Origin: Clostridiales bacterium
GTDB lineage: Bacteria > Bacillota > Clostridia > Lachnospirales > WRAX01
Assembly: GCA_031265685.1 (NCBI GenBank)
Contig: JAISCI010000113.1
Location: forward strand, 1-42,422
Reading direction: 5' to 3'
Length of the DNA: 42,422 nt
The notes beneath the pieces are model-generated. The model was not told the DNA's origin. It saw only the letters and a program-made list of their open reading frames with translations, and searched no databases. Made by a program: the position numbers and the translations under genes. Below, piece by piece: positions 32,142-40,095 of this stretch (positions are counted from its first letter, which is position 1; each line of letters starts with the position of its first letter).

Positions 32142-32216
32142 AATCACCACCGCGATTAGTTTTCGCGGCGGCGGCGGATTTAATCCTTAAAATTTTGCTT
32201 GTTATTACCCTCGGAA

Positions 32217-32450
32217 TCATCCGCGCACGAGATACTCCAAAAGCATGTTCACGTCGCCTGGGTCGGTGAACGACAGCTCGATCTCGTCGATCTCGGCGTC
32301 CCCGAACAGTTTGGACATGGCTATGTACTGGCAGAGCTTCGAGCGAAGGTTCAGCTTATCACCCTCGCTGGTCAGAAGGAATATATCGCCCTTGCACTTC
32401 TGGAGCTGAATGAAAAAACGCTCCGGATTGACGATGTTCAGAATCTTCAT
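32217..32450 (-). CDS. Small conserved protein, HPr-like fold without the phosphorylation histidine
   Basis: The 77-residue protein (begins MKILNIVNPERFFIQLQKC, then DKLNLRSKLCQYIAMSKLF) resembles short Clostridia proteins annotated as HPr-component-like. It lacks the HPr active-site His near residue 15, so a phosphocarrier role is unlikely. The function is unknown. A very strong AAGGAGGGTGA site lies before the ATG, and a consensus-like promoter and a hairpin lie in the leader. It is first in the run leading to flagellin. Confidence 0.75.
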   Translation of the reverse strand: MKILNIVNPERFFIQLQKCKGDIFLLTSEGDKLNLRSKLCQYIAMSKLFGDAEIDEIELSFTDPGDVNMLLEYLVRG

Positions 32451-32472
32451 AGTTTCACCCTCCTTTCAAGGT

Positions 32473-32498
32473 AATTTTCGCTTGAATCCGCGAAAATT
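32473..32498. repeat. REP-like hairpin in the 5' leader of the small HPr-like gene
   Basis: AATTTTCGC, TTGAATCC, GCGAAAATT: a 9-bp perfect stem with an 8-nt loop. It lies between the promoter at 32509-32537 and the ribosome binding site, so it is transcribed in the leader and could affect translation or stability. Confidence 0.7.
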
Positions 32499-32508
32499 CA
32501 TAATAAAT

Positions 32509-32537
32509 ATTATAAACGGCTCCGGACGCGGAATCAA
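32509..32537 (-). promoter_or_regulatory. Promoter of the small gene-flagellin run
   Basis: Leftward TTGATT (32537-32532), a 17-nt spacer and TATAAT (32514-32509): sigma-A-like. I saw no convincing sigma-28 (flagellar) promoter directly before flagellin. Confidence 0.75.
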
Positions 32538-32574
32538 GGGTTAAATCGCGAATTCGTACCATTAATCTCCAGTG

Positions 32575-33330
32575 TCACGTTTCTTCCATCACCCGATCCA
32601 TACCGTAAAGCCCCGCGGGCTTGCCCGCCAGAAACCGCGCCGCCTTGACCGCTCCTACCGCGAACACTTCCTTTGACGTCGCGCGGTGGGTGATCTCGAT
32701 CACCTCGTCGCGCCCCGCGAATATCACGGTGTGTTCGCCGACGATGGTGCCGCCGCGTACGGCGTGTATGCCGATCTCGTTCTTTCCGCGCCTGTCGCGC
32801 TTCTTCGTTCTGTCGTAAACATAAGAATACCGCCCGCCGCTCACCGCGTCCGCCAGCATGAGCGCCGTCCCCGACGGCGCGTCGGTCTTCTGGCTGTGGT
32901 GCTTCTCGACTATCTCGACGTCGAAGCCCGAATCCGCGAGACCCTCCGCGAAGAGCGGCATTGTCCGCGCGATAAGGTTGACCCCGACGGACATGTTGGC
33001 CGAGCGCAGTATCGCGGCGGAGCGCGACGCCTCGCTGACGCGGGCGAGCGTCGCCGGTGAAAGCCCCGTCGTACAGAGCACAAGGGCTGTCCGCGAGCGC
33101 TCGGCGTAGTCGATAACGGCCGCCGCCGCGTCGGCCGTCGAGAAATCAATGACGACGTCGGCCGTCGCCTCGCAGTCCGCGATGCTGGTATAAACCGGAA
33201 AGGCCGACTGAGGGGTCGGCGCGTTTACGTCGATTCCGGCGGCTATGGTCATATCCGGCGCCGCGTCCACCAGCTGGGATACGACCCGTCCCATTTTTCC
33301 GTTGAACCCGTTGATAATCACTCGTATCAT
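32575..33330 (-). CDS. dapB: 4-hydroxy-tetrahydrodipicolinate reductase
   Basis: The 251-residue enzyme reduces hydroxytetrahydrodipicolinate with NAD(P)H in the lysine/diaminopimelate pathway. The Rossmann start is MIRVIINGFNGKMGRVV. The catalytic region KHHSQKTDAPSGTALMLAD is the family signature, and GEHTVIFAGRDEVIEITHRA is near the end. The ATG at 33330 fits the usual N-terminus and has GGGAT at about 7 nt; the ATG at 33339 is an alternative. It is the last gene of asd-DUF4180-dapA-dapB and begins within 14 bp of the dapA stop. Confidence 0.95.
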   Translation of the reverse strand: MIRVIINGFNGKMGRVVSQLVDAAPDMTIAAGIDVNAPTPQSAFPVYTSIADCEATADVVIDFSTADAAAAVIDYAERSRTALVLCTTGLSPATLARVSEASRSAAILRSANMSVGVNLIARTMPLFAEGLADSGFDVEIVEKHHSQKTDAPSGTALMLADAVSGGRYSYVYDRTKKRDRRGKNEIGIHAVRGGTIVGEHTVIFAGRDEVIEITHRATSKEVFAVGAVKAARFLAGKPAGLYGMDRVMEET

Positions 33331-33343
33331 ACGCGCCATCCCG

Positions 33344-34234
33344 TCAGACCGCCAATTTTATGCCGTAATCCTCCATAGCCCTCCGCAGCTTCGCCTGATT
33401 CTCTTCCGAGGGCGGAACCAGCGGCAGTCGGTACCCTCCGGCGGGCAGGCCCATCATGTTCAGCGCCGCCTTGATCGGGATCGGGTTGACCTCGTTAAAC
33501 ACCTGTTTGATGAGCGGGACCGCCCGAAGCTGCAGCTCCGCCGCCCGCCGCGTGTCGCCCGCCAGGAACGCCGCGCACATCTCGTGCATATCCCCGGGGA
33601 TGATGTTCGCCACGGTGGATATGACGCCGACGCCGCCCAGAGACATCAGCGCCGTAGTCTGGTCGTCGTTGCCGGAATATATGTCGAGCCGGCCCCGGCA
33701 CAGAGCCGCCAACGCCGCGACCTGCTCGATATTGCCGCAGGCTTCCTTGACGGCGACAATGCCGTCGATTTCGCTCAGCGCGAGCATTGTCTCGGGCAGG
33801 ACGTTCAGCCCCGTGCGCCCCGGTATGTTGTAAAGTATGATCGGCAGGTCCGTCGCCTTGGCGCATTCGGTATAGTGCGCGATCAGACCGCGCGGGGACG
33901 TCTTGTTGTAATACGGCGTGACGAGCAGCAGCGCGTCGGCCCCGGCCCTCGCGCTCAGCTCGCACAATTTGACGCCGTGCCGGGTATCGTTGGAGCCGGC
34001 GCCGGCCACCACCGGAACCCGCCCGCCGACGGTCTCCGCCGCGAAGCGTATCGTTTCGATCTGTTCCTCGTCCGTCAGCGTGGACGCTTCCCCTGTCGTT
34101 CCGCATACGATGATTGCGTCGGAACCGCCCGCTATCTGAAACTCGATGAGCCGGCGCAGCGCGCCGTAATCCACGCTGCCGTCCGGCCCGAAAGGCGTAA
34201 CTATGGCGACGCCCGAACCCGTAAATATGGCCAT
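33344..34234 (-). CDS. dapA: 4-hydroxy-tetrahydrodipicolinate synthase
   Basis: The 296-residue TIM-barrel class I aldolase condenses aspartate semialdehyde with pyruvate. GTTGEASTLTDEEQ holds the substrate-binding Thr residues (family form GTTGESPTL). YYNKTSPRGLIAHY contains the catalytic Tyr, and the Schiff-base lysine is in GIVAVKEACGN near residue 160. YSGNDDQTTALMSLGGVGVIS is also typical. It sits between the DUF4180 gene and dapB in the same direction, with short spacers. The product feeds cell-wall diaminopimelate and dipicolinate for spores. Confidence 0.96.
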   Translation of the reverse strand: MAIFTGSGVAIVTPFGPDGSVDYGALRRLIEFQIAGGSDAIIVCGTTGEASTLTDEEQIETIRFAAETVGGRVPVVAGAGSNDTRHGVKLCELSARAGADALLLVTPYYNKTSPRGLIAHYTECAKATDLPIILYNIPGRTGLNVLPETMLALSEIDGIVAVKEACGNIEQVAALAALCRGRLDIYSGNDDQTTALMSLGGVGVISTVANIIPGDMHEMCAAFLAGDTRRAAELQLRAVPLIKQVFNEVNPIPIKAALNMMGLPAGGYRLPLVPPSEENQAKLRRAMEDYGIKLAV

Positions 34235-34261
34235 ATTCCCACTCCCTTTAATTCTGTCCGC

Positions 34262-34618
34262 TTACCGCCGCCCGACAAGCTTTTTGAGCGCGGCTTCCTC
34301 GCTGTCAACGAAATACAGGTGTCCGCCATTGTTGCACTCGTAAATATAATCGCGCAATGGTTCGCTCGCGTAACCGGAGAAGTCGCCGATTATCGCGACC
34401 CGGTATCCGTAATTTACAAACTTTTGGGAGACTTCACCCGCGACTCCTGTTGACAACCGGAAAAAGTCCTCGCTGACCGCGCCCTTGTTGACGGCGATCA
34501 ACCGTTCGCCGACGTTTAGGGCAAACTCTATGGCGGACTGGCCGTCGGTTATGACCGGACTGTCGCTGTGGACGACGGCGACATTGCCGCCCGGCGCGTC
34601 AATTATTTTTACTCGCAT
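34262..34618 (-). CDS. DUF4180 domain protein
   Basis: The 118-residue soluble protein fits the DUF4180 family: ITDGQSAIEFALNVG, AVNKGAVSEDFFRLSTGVAGEVSQKFVNYGYRVAIIGDFSGY, then DYIYECNNGGHLYFVDSEEAALKKL. The family function is not known to me. It overlaps asd by 10 bp and precedes dapA by 27 bp, so it is co-transcribed with the lysine pathway genes. There is no signal peptide. It is unusual to see it built into this operon. Confidence 0.85.
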   Translation of the reverse strand: MRVKIIDAPGGNVAVVHSDSPVITDGQSAIEFALNVGERLIAVNKGAVSEDFFRLSTGVAGEVSQKFVNYGYRVAIIGDFSGYASEPLRDYIYECNNGGHLYFVDSEEAALKKLVGRR

Positions 34619-35616
34619 CCGCGCCCGCCCTTCCCGCCGATTATCCTCTCCGCTATCTGGACGGCGTTGAGCGCCGCCCCTTTGCGGATATTATCAGCTA
34701 CTATCCACATATTTACGCCGGATTCCACCGAATAATCCCTGCGCACGCGCCCGACATAGACCGGGTCGGCGCCCGCCGCGTCGAGCGCGGTCGGATATAT
34801 ACCGTTCGCGGGATCGTCCATCATCACGACGCCTTCGGAGCGCGCCAGCAGCGCTTTCAGCTCGTCAAGGTCGAAGGAAGTCCGCAGCTCGGCGTTCACC
34901 GACTCGCTGTGCCCAATGAAGACCGGAACGCGCGCGCACGTGGCCGTAACCGGCAGATTAGGCAGGACGAGGATTTTCCGAGTCTCGTTGACCATCTTCA
35001 ATTCTTCCTTAGTGTAATCGCCGTCCGCGAAAACGTCGATATGCGGCAGGCAGTTACGCGCTATCGGGCGCGGAAACTTTTTCGGCGGCTTGCCTCTCTC
35101 GCCTTCTTCAAGGTCGAGCCACCCCTGTCGCCCCGCCCCCGATACCGCCTGGTAGGTGGAGTATACCACGCGCTTTAGCCCATAGCGGACGGCGAGCGGC
35201 GCCAGCGCCACAACCGCCTGAATCGTCGAGCAGTTCGGGTTCGCGATTATGCCGCTGTGCCGCGCTATATCTCCCGGGTTCACCTCGGGCACGACGAGCG
35301 GCACGGAGTCGTCCATGCGCCACCGCGACGAATTGTCAATAACGATACAACCTTTTTTCGCGGCGATGGGCGCGAAAACCTCGCTTGCGGACGCGCCCGC
35401 CGAGAACAGCGCTATGTCGATCCCCCGGTCAAACGAAGCCTCGGTCAGTTCCTCGACGGGGAATTCCCGCCCTTTGAGGATCACGGCCGTCCCCGCGCTT
35501 CTCTTGGACGCGAACGCGTAGAATTCGTCTATCGGCAGATCCTTCCCCTCCAGAACGTCCAGGAAAGCCCGGCCGACCATGCCCGTCGCTCCGACGACGG
35601 CAAGTTTTATGCCCAT
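34609..35616 (-). CDS. asd: Aspartate-semialdehyde dehydrogenase
   Basis: The 335-residue NADPH-dependent enzyme makes aspartate semialdehyde from aspartyl phosphate. LAVVGATGMVGRAFLDVLE is the nucleotide-binding N-terminus. The catalytic Cys is in GIIANPNCSTIQAVVAL near residue 130, preceded by DNSSRWRMDDSVPLVVPEVN. RVPVFIGHSESVNAEL contains the substrate-binding residues. The ATG at 35616 is chosen since GGAG is 9 nt upstream; an ATG at 35625 would overlap that site. It leads the asd-DUF4180-dapA-dapB operon. Aspartate kinase is not in the window. Confidence 0.96.
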   Translation of the reverse strand: MGIKLAVVGATGMVGRAFLDVLEGKDLPIDEFYAFASKRSAGTAVILKGREFPVEELTEASFDRGIDIALFSAGASASEVFAPIAAKKGCIVIDNSSRWRMDDSVPLVVPEVNPGDIARHSGIIANPNCSTIQAVVALAPLAVRYGLKRVVYSTYQAVSGAGRQGWLDLEEGERGKPPKKFPRPIARNCLPHIDVFADGDYTKEELKMVNETRKILVLPNLPVTATCARVPVFIGHSESVNAELRTSFDLDELKALLARSEGVVMMDDPANGIYPTALDAAGADPVYVGRVRRDYSVESGVNMWIVADNIRKGAALNAVQIAERIIGGKGGRGCE

Positions 35617-35649
35617 AAAGCCCATCTCCGTTTCTTTGGGTATCTATAT

Positions 35650-35678
35650 ATTCTAGCATGGAGGCGGGTTGATGTCAA
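35650..35678 (-). promoter_or_regulatory. Promoter of the asd-dapAB operon
   Basis: Leftward TTGACA (35678-35673), a 17-nt spacer and TAGAAT (35655-35650). The leader is about 30 nt, too short for a lysine riboswitch. Confidence 0.85.
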
Positions 35679-35951
35679 GACGGGGAGCGGCAAGGCGCGC
35701 GGCGGGATTAAGAGCCGTCTTGAACGCCTTCCGTTTGTTTCTTAGTAAGACCATATTTTATCATGTTAAGCAAGGTCGGTTTTGCGTAAGCGTTCAGGTT
35801 CAACGGTGAGTTGTCTTTCTTGGCTCTTGCCTGTATTTCTACTCGAAAAATCGGCATGGCAATGTGATTGAAATCGGCCGCCATTGTCAACGCGCGGCCA
35901 ATATTTATGTTTTAATATACACTGTGAGAATCAATAGTAACTGAAAGTGTA
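35679..35951. other. Intergenic DNA between the dap operon and the phage module
   Basis: I see no convincing gene. A short leftward frame at 35708-35890 (begins with GTG or ATG; inner part IFRVEIQARAKKDNSPLNL) could be a decayed fragment, but lacks a ribosome binding site. The segment 35890-36030 is AT-rich compared with the flanks, suggesting a junction of foreign DNA. No attachment-site repeat could be confirmed within the window. Confidence 0.35.
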
Positions 35952-35980
35952 TTGTCAGAAAGTTCACAATAAAATAGAAT
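35952..35980 (+). promoter_or_regulatory. Promoter ahead of the phage module
   Basis: TTGTCA (35952-35957), a 17-nt spacer and TAGAAT (35975-35980), about 54 bp before the first phage gene. Confidence 0.6.
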
Positions 35981-36033
35981 TCTCTCGATAACATACGAAA
36001 AAACAAGAAAAACAGGAAGAAGGAGAACGCGTC

Positions 36034-36399
36034 ATGAACGAAAATGAACTAAACCAGCTGCGCACATTGTCCAAAGAGATAAAGCGACAGCAGGAGTATC
36101 TTGTCGAGCTTCAATGCCACCCGGGCGGGTATGAGGGCGAGATAGCGGAGCTGAAGCGCGAGATCCGCAAAAACCTCGTGAGGTGCTTCGCGGAGAAATG
36201 CCGCCTGGAGCGCGTCATATCGACCGTGGACGATTCGCAGGCGCGGCTTATAATGCGGCTGCGGCACGTAAGCTGCTATTCCTGGGACGAGATCGCGGCC
36301 GAACTGGCTGTATTCGACGACGAGGGAAACTTGCTGGACGGACCCAGCCGCGCGACGGTACGCCGCAGATACCGGGAGTGCGTCCGAAAATTAGTATAA
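36034..36399 (+). CDS. Phage late-transcription-regulator-like protein (DUF1492/RinA/ArpU type)
   Basis: The 121-residue protein has an N-terminal coiled region (ELNQLRTLSKEIKRQQEYL) and a C-terminal sigma-region-4-like helix-turn-helix (LRHVSCYSWDEIAAELA, later SRATVRRRYRECVRKL). Small proteins of this layout stand directly before terminase genes in Firmicutes phages and switch on the structural genes. GAAGGAGAA precedes the ATG. The family call rests on architecture and location. Its last codons read into an AAATTAGTATAA sequence like the end of the family B element. Confidence 0.7.
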   Translation: MNENELNQLRTLSKEIKRQQEYLVELQCHPGGYEGEIAELKREIRKNLVRCFAEKCRLERVISTVDDSQARLIMRLRHVSCYSWDEIAAELAVFDDEGNLLDGPSRATVRRRYRECVRKLV

Positions 36400-36565
36400 A
36401 AAATTTGCGGAGAAAAGTCGATTTTGAACATTTTGAACATTTTGCCCTGCTACAATTATCTTAGAAGGCGGAATCGGAACGGCGGGAGAAACAATTCGCG
36501 TTGTATGCCGCCGGGGTTTTCTGATTTCTGTTTTCTGGTTTATGATCTCTGTAAGGGGGTGGATA

Positions 36566-36784
36566 ATGTCCGCAAGACGAACGACGAGGATCCGTAAGCT
36601 TAAGGACAAAGCCGTGGCCAAGCTGGACGAGATGCTCGACAGCGGGAACGACTCCATCGTGCTTAAGTCCGTGGCCGCTATCCTGGAACTGCCCGAGGAG
36701 GGCGATGGGGATGGCGCGATCGGGGCGCTGGCGGCGCTGCTGACGGGTCCCGCCGGGAAACGAGAGGGCGAGCCGCTTGAATAA
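36566..36784 (+). CDS. Small protein before TerL, probable terminase small subunit-like
   Basis: The 72-residue basic-to-acidic helical protein (MSARRTTRIRKLKDKAVAKL, then IVLKSVAAILELPEE) sits where the terminase small subunit is expected and overlaps the TerL start by 8 bp. It is shorter than usual TerS proteins (about 120-200 residues), and no clear helix-turn-helix is seen. AGGGGGTGG precedes the ATG at 36566. The assignment is positional. The 166 bp before it hold no gene; 36517-36540 has a TTTCTGATTTCTGTTTTCTGG run similar to 22813-22840. Confidence 0.5.
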   Translation: MSARRTTRIRKLKDKAVAKLDEMLDSGNDSIVLKSVAAILELPEEGDGDGAIGALAALLTGPAGKREGEPLE

Positions 36785-38123
36785 TTACGCCCCGTTTTCG
36801 GCGAAGCAGCTTCAGTATCTGAGAAAGTCCGGCGTAAGCTGGCTCAACGTCGCCGAGGGCGGCAAACGCGCCGGAAAGAACATCGTAAATATCGTCGCTT
36901 TCGCTATGGCGCTGGCGAATCATCCCGACACGCTGCACCTTGCGGCGGGGGTTACGCTGGCGGCGGCAAAAATGAACGTAATCGATTCCAACGGCTTGGG
37001 GCTTCTCAATATCTTCGGCGGAGGCTGCCGCGAGGGCCGGTATCAGGGCAAGGAAGCGCTTATCGTTAATACAGGGAGTGGAAAGAAGGTCGTCGTTATC
37101 GCGGGCGGAGGGTTATCAAACGACGCCGCGCGGATAAAGGGCAACTCGTATGGCATGGCCTACATTACCGAGGTCAACGAGTGCCACGAGGACTTCTTTC
37201 GGGAGACACTGGACCGGACACTGGCAAGCCGCGACCGACGGCTTTTTTTCGACCTGAACCCGAAGCCGCCGGGCCACTGGTTCTATCGGGAGTTTCTGGA
37301 TTTTCAGCAAAACCGGTATGACGAGGGCAAAAATCCGGGATTCAATTACGGGCATTTCACGATCTGGGACAATATGAGCCTGTCGGACGAGCGGCTGCGA
37401 GACGCGCTGTCCGTGTATGATCCCGCGGGGTTATGGTATCAGGCGGATATACTCGGCAGGCGCGTCGCGGCGGCGGGGCGGATATACACCTCCTTCGGGC
37501 GGGAGAGCGTCCTGCCCGAAGGGGAGCTGTTCGCCGGGGAATACGAGCGATTCTCAATCGGGATAGACGTGGGCGGTACGGACGCCACGGCGGCCACGCT
37601 GGTCGGGTTTGACCGGGGGTATCGCCGCGTGTCGGTTATCGACGGGTTCTATCACAAACAGGGGGGCGGCGCCGGCATGACCGACGACGCCTACGCCGCG
37701 ATGATCACGGAGAAGATCGCCCTCTGGATTGAGGCGTTCCCGAACCTTCCGGCGCGGTGCGGCGTATTCTGCGAGTCGGCGGACAAGCTGTTCCGGCAGG
37801 CGCTGGCGAACAGGCTGCGCCGCGAGGGGATCGGGCTTACGGTGTACCCGTCGTATAAAAACGACGGGATAATATACCGCATCCGTCTCATCAACATGCT
37901 GATAAGCCAGGGGCGGTTCCGGATCTCGGATCGGATGGGCAAGTGGATTGAGGCTCTGACAAACGCGGGCTGGAGCGAGAAAGAGAGGGCGAACGGCGAT
38001 TGGCGGAGGGTAGACGACGGGAGTTATCCCGTGGACTGCCTGGACAGCCTGGAATACGCCGTTACGCCGCACAAAGCCGGCATTTTGAGCGAGGGGAAAT
38101 GGAGAAATGACAAACGTTCTTGA
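36777..38123 (+). CDS. Phage terminase large subunit
   Basis: The 448-residue packaging motor has an ATPase domain with Walker A EGGKRAGKN (Asn replaces the usual Ser/Thr, a variant I recall from Firmicutes PBSX-type terminases), Walker B-like MAYITEVNECHEDFF, and FDLNPKPPGHWFYREF. The C-terminal nuclease domain begins with FSIGIDVGGTDATAATLVGF, the metal-binding Asp motif, and ends near SYPVDCLDSLEYAVTP. The start is TTG 36777, with GAGAGGG upstream. The intact length indicates that it is not degraded. It overlaps the next gene by 17 bp. Confidence 0.92.
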   Translation: MNNYAPFSAKQLQYLRKSGVSWLNVAEGGKRAGKNIVNIVAFAMALANHPDTLHLAAGVTLAAAKMNVIDSNGLGLLNIFGGGCREGRYQGKEALIVNTGSGKKVVVIAGGGLSNDAARIKGNSYGMAYITEVNECHEDFFRETLDRTLASRDRRLFFDLNPKPPGHWFYREFLDFQQNRYDEGKNPGFNYGHFTIWDNMSLSDERLRDALSVYDPAGLWYQADILGRRVAAAGRIYTSFGRESVLPEGELFAGEYERFSIGIDVGGTDATAATLVGFDRGYRRVSVIDGFYHKQGGGAGMTDDAYAAMITEKIALWIEAFPNLPARCGVFCESADKLFRQALANRLRREGIGLTVYPSYKNDGIIYRIRLINMLISQGRFRISDRMGKWIEALTNAGWSEKERANGDWRRVDDGSYPVDCLDSLEYAVTPHKAGILSEGKWRNDKRS

Positions 38124-38439
38124 AAGGACGGCGGAGACGGCCGCCGTGGTTACGCTGGAGCTTTACGACGAGCGGGCGCGGCGCGGGGCGGCGGTTCCCG
38201 GGGGAGACGGGCTGCTGATCAGGCTGCGCTCCAGCGGATGGCCGTTTGAGATACCCGCGGGCGCGGCGGCGGAACTGACGTATGAAGACGGGCGGACCGT
38301 GCCGCTCGCCGTCGCGAACCGCAGGGCCGGCGAGCTGCTGGCGCCGGGGGACGTCCCGACGGGCAAGGTTACGGCGGCGGTGCGCTACGGTCAGTTCCGG
38401 CTCGACTGGCAGCCGTTCGTTATAGCGGAGGGCGCTTAG
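38107..38439 (+). CDS. Small phage protein of unknown function between TerL and portal
   Basis: The 110-residue protein (starts MTNVLERTAETAAVVTLEL) seems beta-rich, without membrane segments. It overlaps terL by 17 bp and is followed 3 bp later by the portal gene. I do not recognise a family. The tight packing argues that it is a real gene. Confidence 0.65.
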   Translation: MTNVLERTAETAAVVTLELYDERARRGAAVPGGDGLLIRLRSSGWPFEIPAGAAAELTYEDGRTVPLAVANRRAGELLAPGDVPTGKVTAAVRYGQFRLDWQPFVIAEGA

Positions 38440-38442
38440 ACT

Positions 38443-39861
38443 ATGGGCTGGTTTTTGGACAAGATAAGGGGACTGGCCGGCATCGGCGGCGCGGCGGAGG
38501 AATACGTCTCGATTCAGCCGGCGCGCGGGTTCGAGACGGCGGCGCTAGAGAAGACCGTCTGGTACCGCGGTCAGCCGGGCGAACTGGCGCAGTTCTATTC
38601 CCAGACGGACGACTGGGCGGGGAACACGTCGTTCTGGGCGGCGAGCGCGCGGAGCGGATCGAAAGTGCGCCGGATACACTCGGGGCTGCCGGCGCTGATC
38701 GCGGATACGCTGGCGGGGATCGCCGCCAGTGACTTCCTGGGCGTCACGGTCGACAGGGCGCAGGACATATGGGACGAGATAGCGCGGGAGAACAACTTCG
38801 CCGGGCTGATCAAAAAGGCCGCGCGCGCGGCGCTTGTCGTCGGCGACGGGGCTTTCAAGCTCAGTTATGACGGCGCGGTAAGCCGTTTCCCGATCATCGA
38901 GTTTTTCGGCGGGGACCGGACGCGGTATGAGTATTCGCGCGGAAGGCTCGAGAGCGTCGTGTTCACCACGGAGTATGAACGCGGCGGCAAGCGCTGGCGC
39001 CTGCACGAGCGGTACCGCCGGGGCGGAGTCGATTACCGGCTGGCCGACGAGAGCGGGCGCGAGGTTCCGCTGTCGTCGCTGGAGGAGACGGCGTCCCTGC
39101 GTCCGGTCGTCAACGAGGAAGGTTTCATGATGGCTTTCCCGCTGATATTTGACGAGAGCGCGGCTTACCCCGGGCGCGGGAAGAGCGTTTACGAGGGCAA
39201 GCTCGGGGCGTTCGACGCGCTTGACGAGACGCTTTCGCAATGGGTGGACGCGCTGCGGGACGGGCGCGTGGTCACGTATATTCCCAGCAATATGCTGCCG
39301 AGGGACCCCGCGACGGGAGAGGCGCTCCGTCCGGACGGGTTCAGCCGCAGGTACGCCGAGACGGACGCGGACCTGTCCGAGGGCGGGGGGCATATAACCG
39401 TCGCCCAGCCGGAGATAAAGACGGACGCGCTGTTCTCGACCTACGCCAACTTTCTCGACATCGCGCTGACGGGCGTCATCGCCCCGGCCACGCTGGGGAT
39501 AGACGTAAAGAAACTCGACAACGCCGAGGCGCAGCGGGAGAAGGAGAAGGCGACGCTGTACACGCGCGGCAGGATCGTTTCGGCGCTTTCGGCCGTCCTG
39601 CCGGAGGTGGCCGACGCGGCTCTGCGGATGTATTCCGCGATAAACGGCGCGGACGAGCGCGGGCGGTTCGCGGCGGCGGCGCGGTTTGGGGAGTATCAGA
39701 ACCCAAGCTTTGAGGCGCAGATCGAGGCCGTCGGCAAGGCGGTCTCCGGCGGGATAATGTCGGTGCGGACGGCCGTGTCCGAACTGTACGGCTCGACATG
39801 GACGGCGGAGATGAAAGAAGAGGAGATCGCAAGGCTGGAATCTGATACTAATCTCCGTTAG
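38443..39861 (+). CDS. Phage portal protein (SPP1 Gp6-like)
   Basis: The 472-residue protein has the portal pattern: an N-terminal SQTDDWAGNTSFWAAS region, LPALIADTLAGIAASDFLGV, AARAALVVGDGAFKLSYD in the wing/stem, FALDETLSQWVDALRDGR-type long helix near 260, and IAPATLGIDVKKLDNAEAQREKEKATLYTR close to residue 350, which is highly typical of Firmicutes portals. It forms the dodecameric ring at the packaging vertex. The last six codons and TAG stop come from the left end of the MITE-like element at 39845. The protein ends at about the usual place. Confidence 0.9.
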   Translation: MGWFLDKIRGLAGIGGAAEEYVSIQPARGFETAALEKTVWYRGQPGELAQFYSQTDDWAGNTSFWAASARSGSKVRRIHSGLPALIADTLAGIAASDFLGVTVDRAQDIWDEIARENNFAGLIKKAARAALVVGDGAFKLSYDGAVSRFPIIEFFGGDRTRYEYSRGRLESVVFTTEYERGGKRWRLHERYRRGGVDYRLADESGREVPLSSLEETASLRPVVNEEGFMMAFPLIFDESAAYPGRGKSVYEGKLGAFDALDETLSQWVDALRDGRVVTYIPSNMLPRDPATGEALRPDGFSRRYAETDADLSEGGGHITVAQPEIKTDALFSTYANFLDIALTGVIAPATLGIDVKKLDNAEAQREKEKATLYTRGRIVSALSAVLPEVADAALRMYSAINGADERGRFAAAARFGEYQNPSFEAQIEAVGKAVSGGIMSVRTAVSELYGSTWTAEMKEEEIARLESDTNLR

Positions 39862-40055
39862 ACTGGCGGAAAAGATTTTTCAAAGCGTAAGCGCGTCCGC
39901 GTAATGAATTTTAGCATGGTTTGCGGCGCTATCGCTTGGCCGAAGTTTGCTTGAACCACGCAAACTTCTGTCGCGCGATAATGCGATGCGAAAATTACCT
40001 TGATTCAGGCGCGGACTTGAAAAATATTTTCTATTCCTTAAATGGAGATTAGTAT
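39845..40055. mobile_element. MITE-like element, family B copy 2, inside the phage head module
   Basis: The 211-bp element has ends ATACTAATCTCCGTTAG (left) and CTTAAATGGAGATTAGTAT (right), inverted copies of each other with few mismatches. Pairing continues inward through GATTTTTCAAAGCG and CGGACTTGAAAAATATTTTC. Its centre contains a REP-like hairpin (39942-39968) and CGATAATGCGATGC, the reverse complement of 42232-42245. It has no gene. It lies between portal and scaffold-like genes. Confidence 0.75.
39942..39968. repeat. REP-like hairpin, loop TTGAACCAC
   Basis: GAAGTTTGC, TTGAACCAC, GCAAACTTC. Compared with 70-96, two stem positions changed on both sides so that pairing is preserved, while the loop differs by one base. 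Confidence 0.75.
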
Positions 40056-40095
40056 AGCGGATCCGGCGGGACGATGAGGAAAGAGGAGAGATAGA

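Noticed and set aside
35617-35650. Lysine riboswitch ahead of asd-dapAB
   Set aside because: The leader from the consensus promoter to the start codon is about 30 nt, too short for an L box.
35708-35890. Leftward 60-codon frame, slightly relaxase-like (IFRVEIQARAKK)
   Set aside because: It is too short, without a ribosome binding site or supporting context. A decayed fragment is possible, but I cannot support it as a gene.
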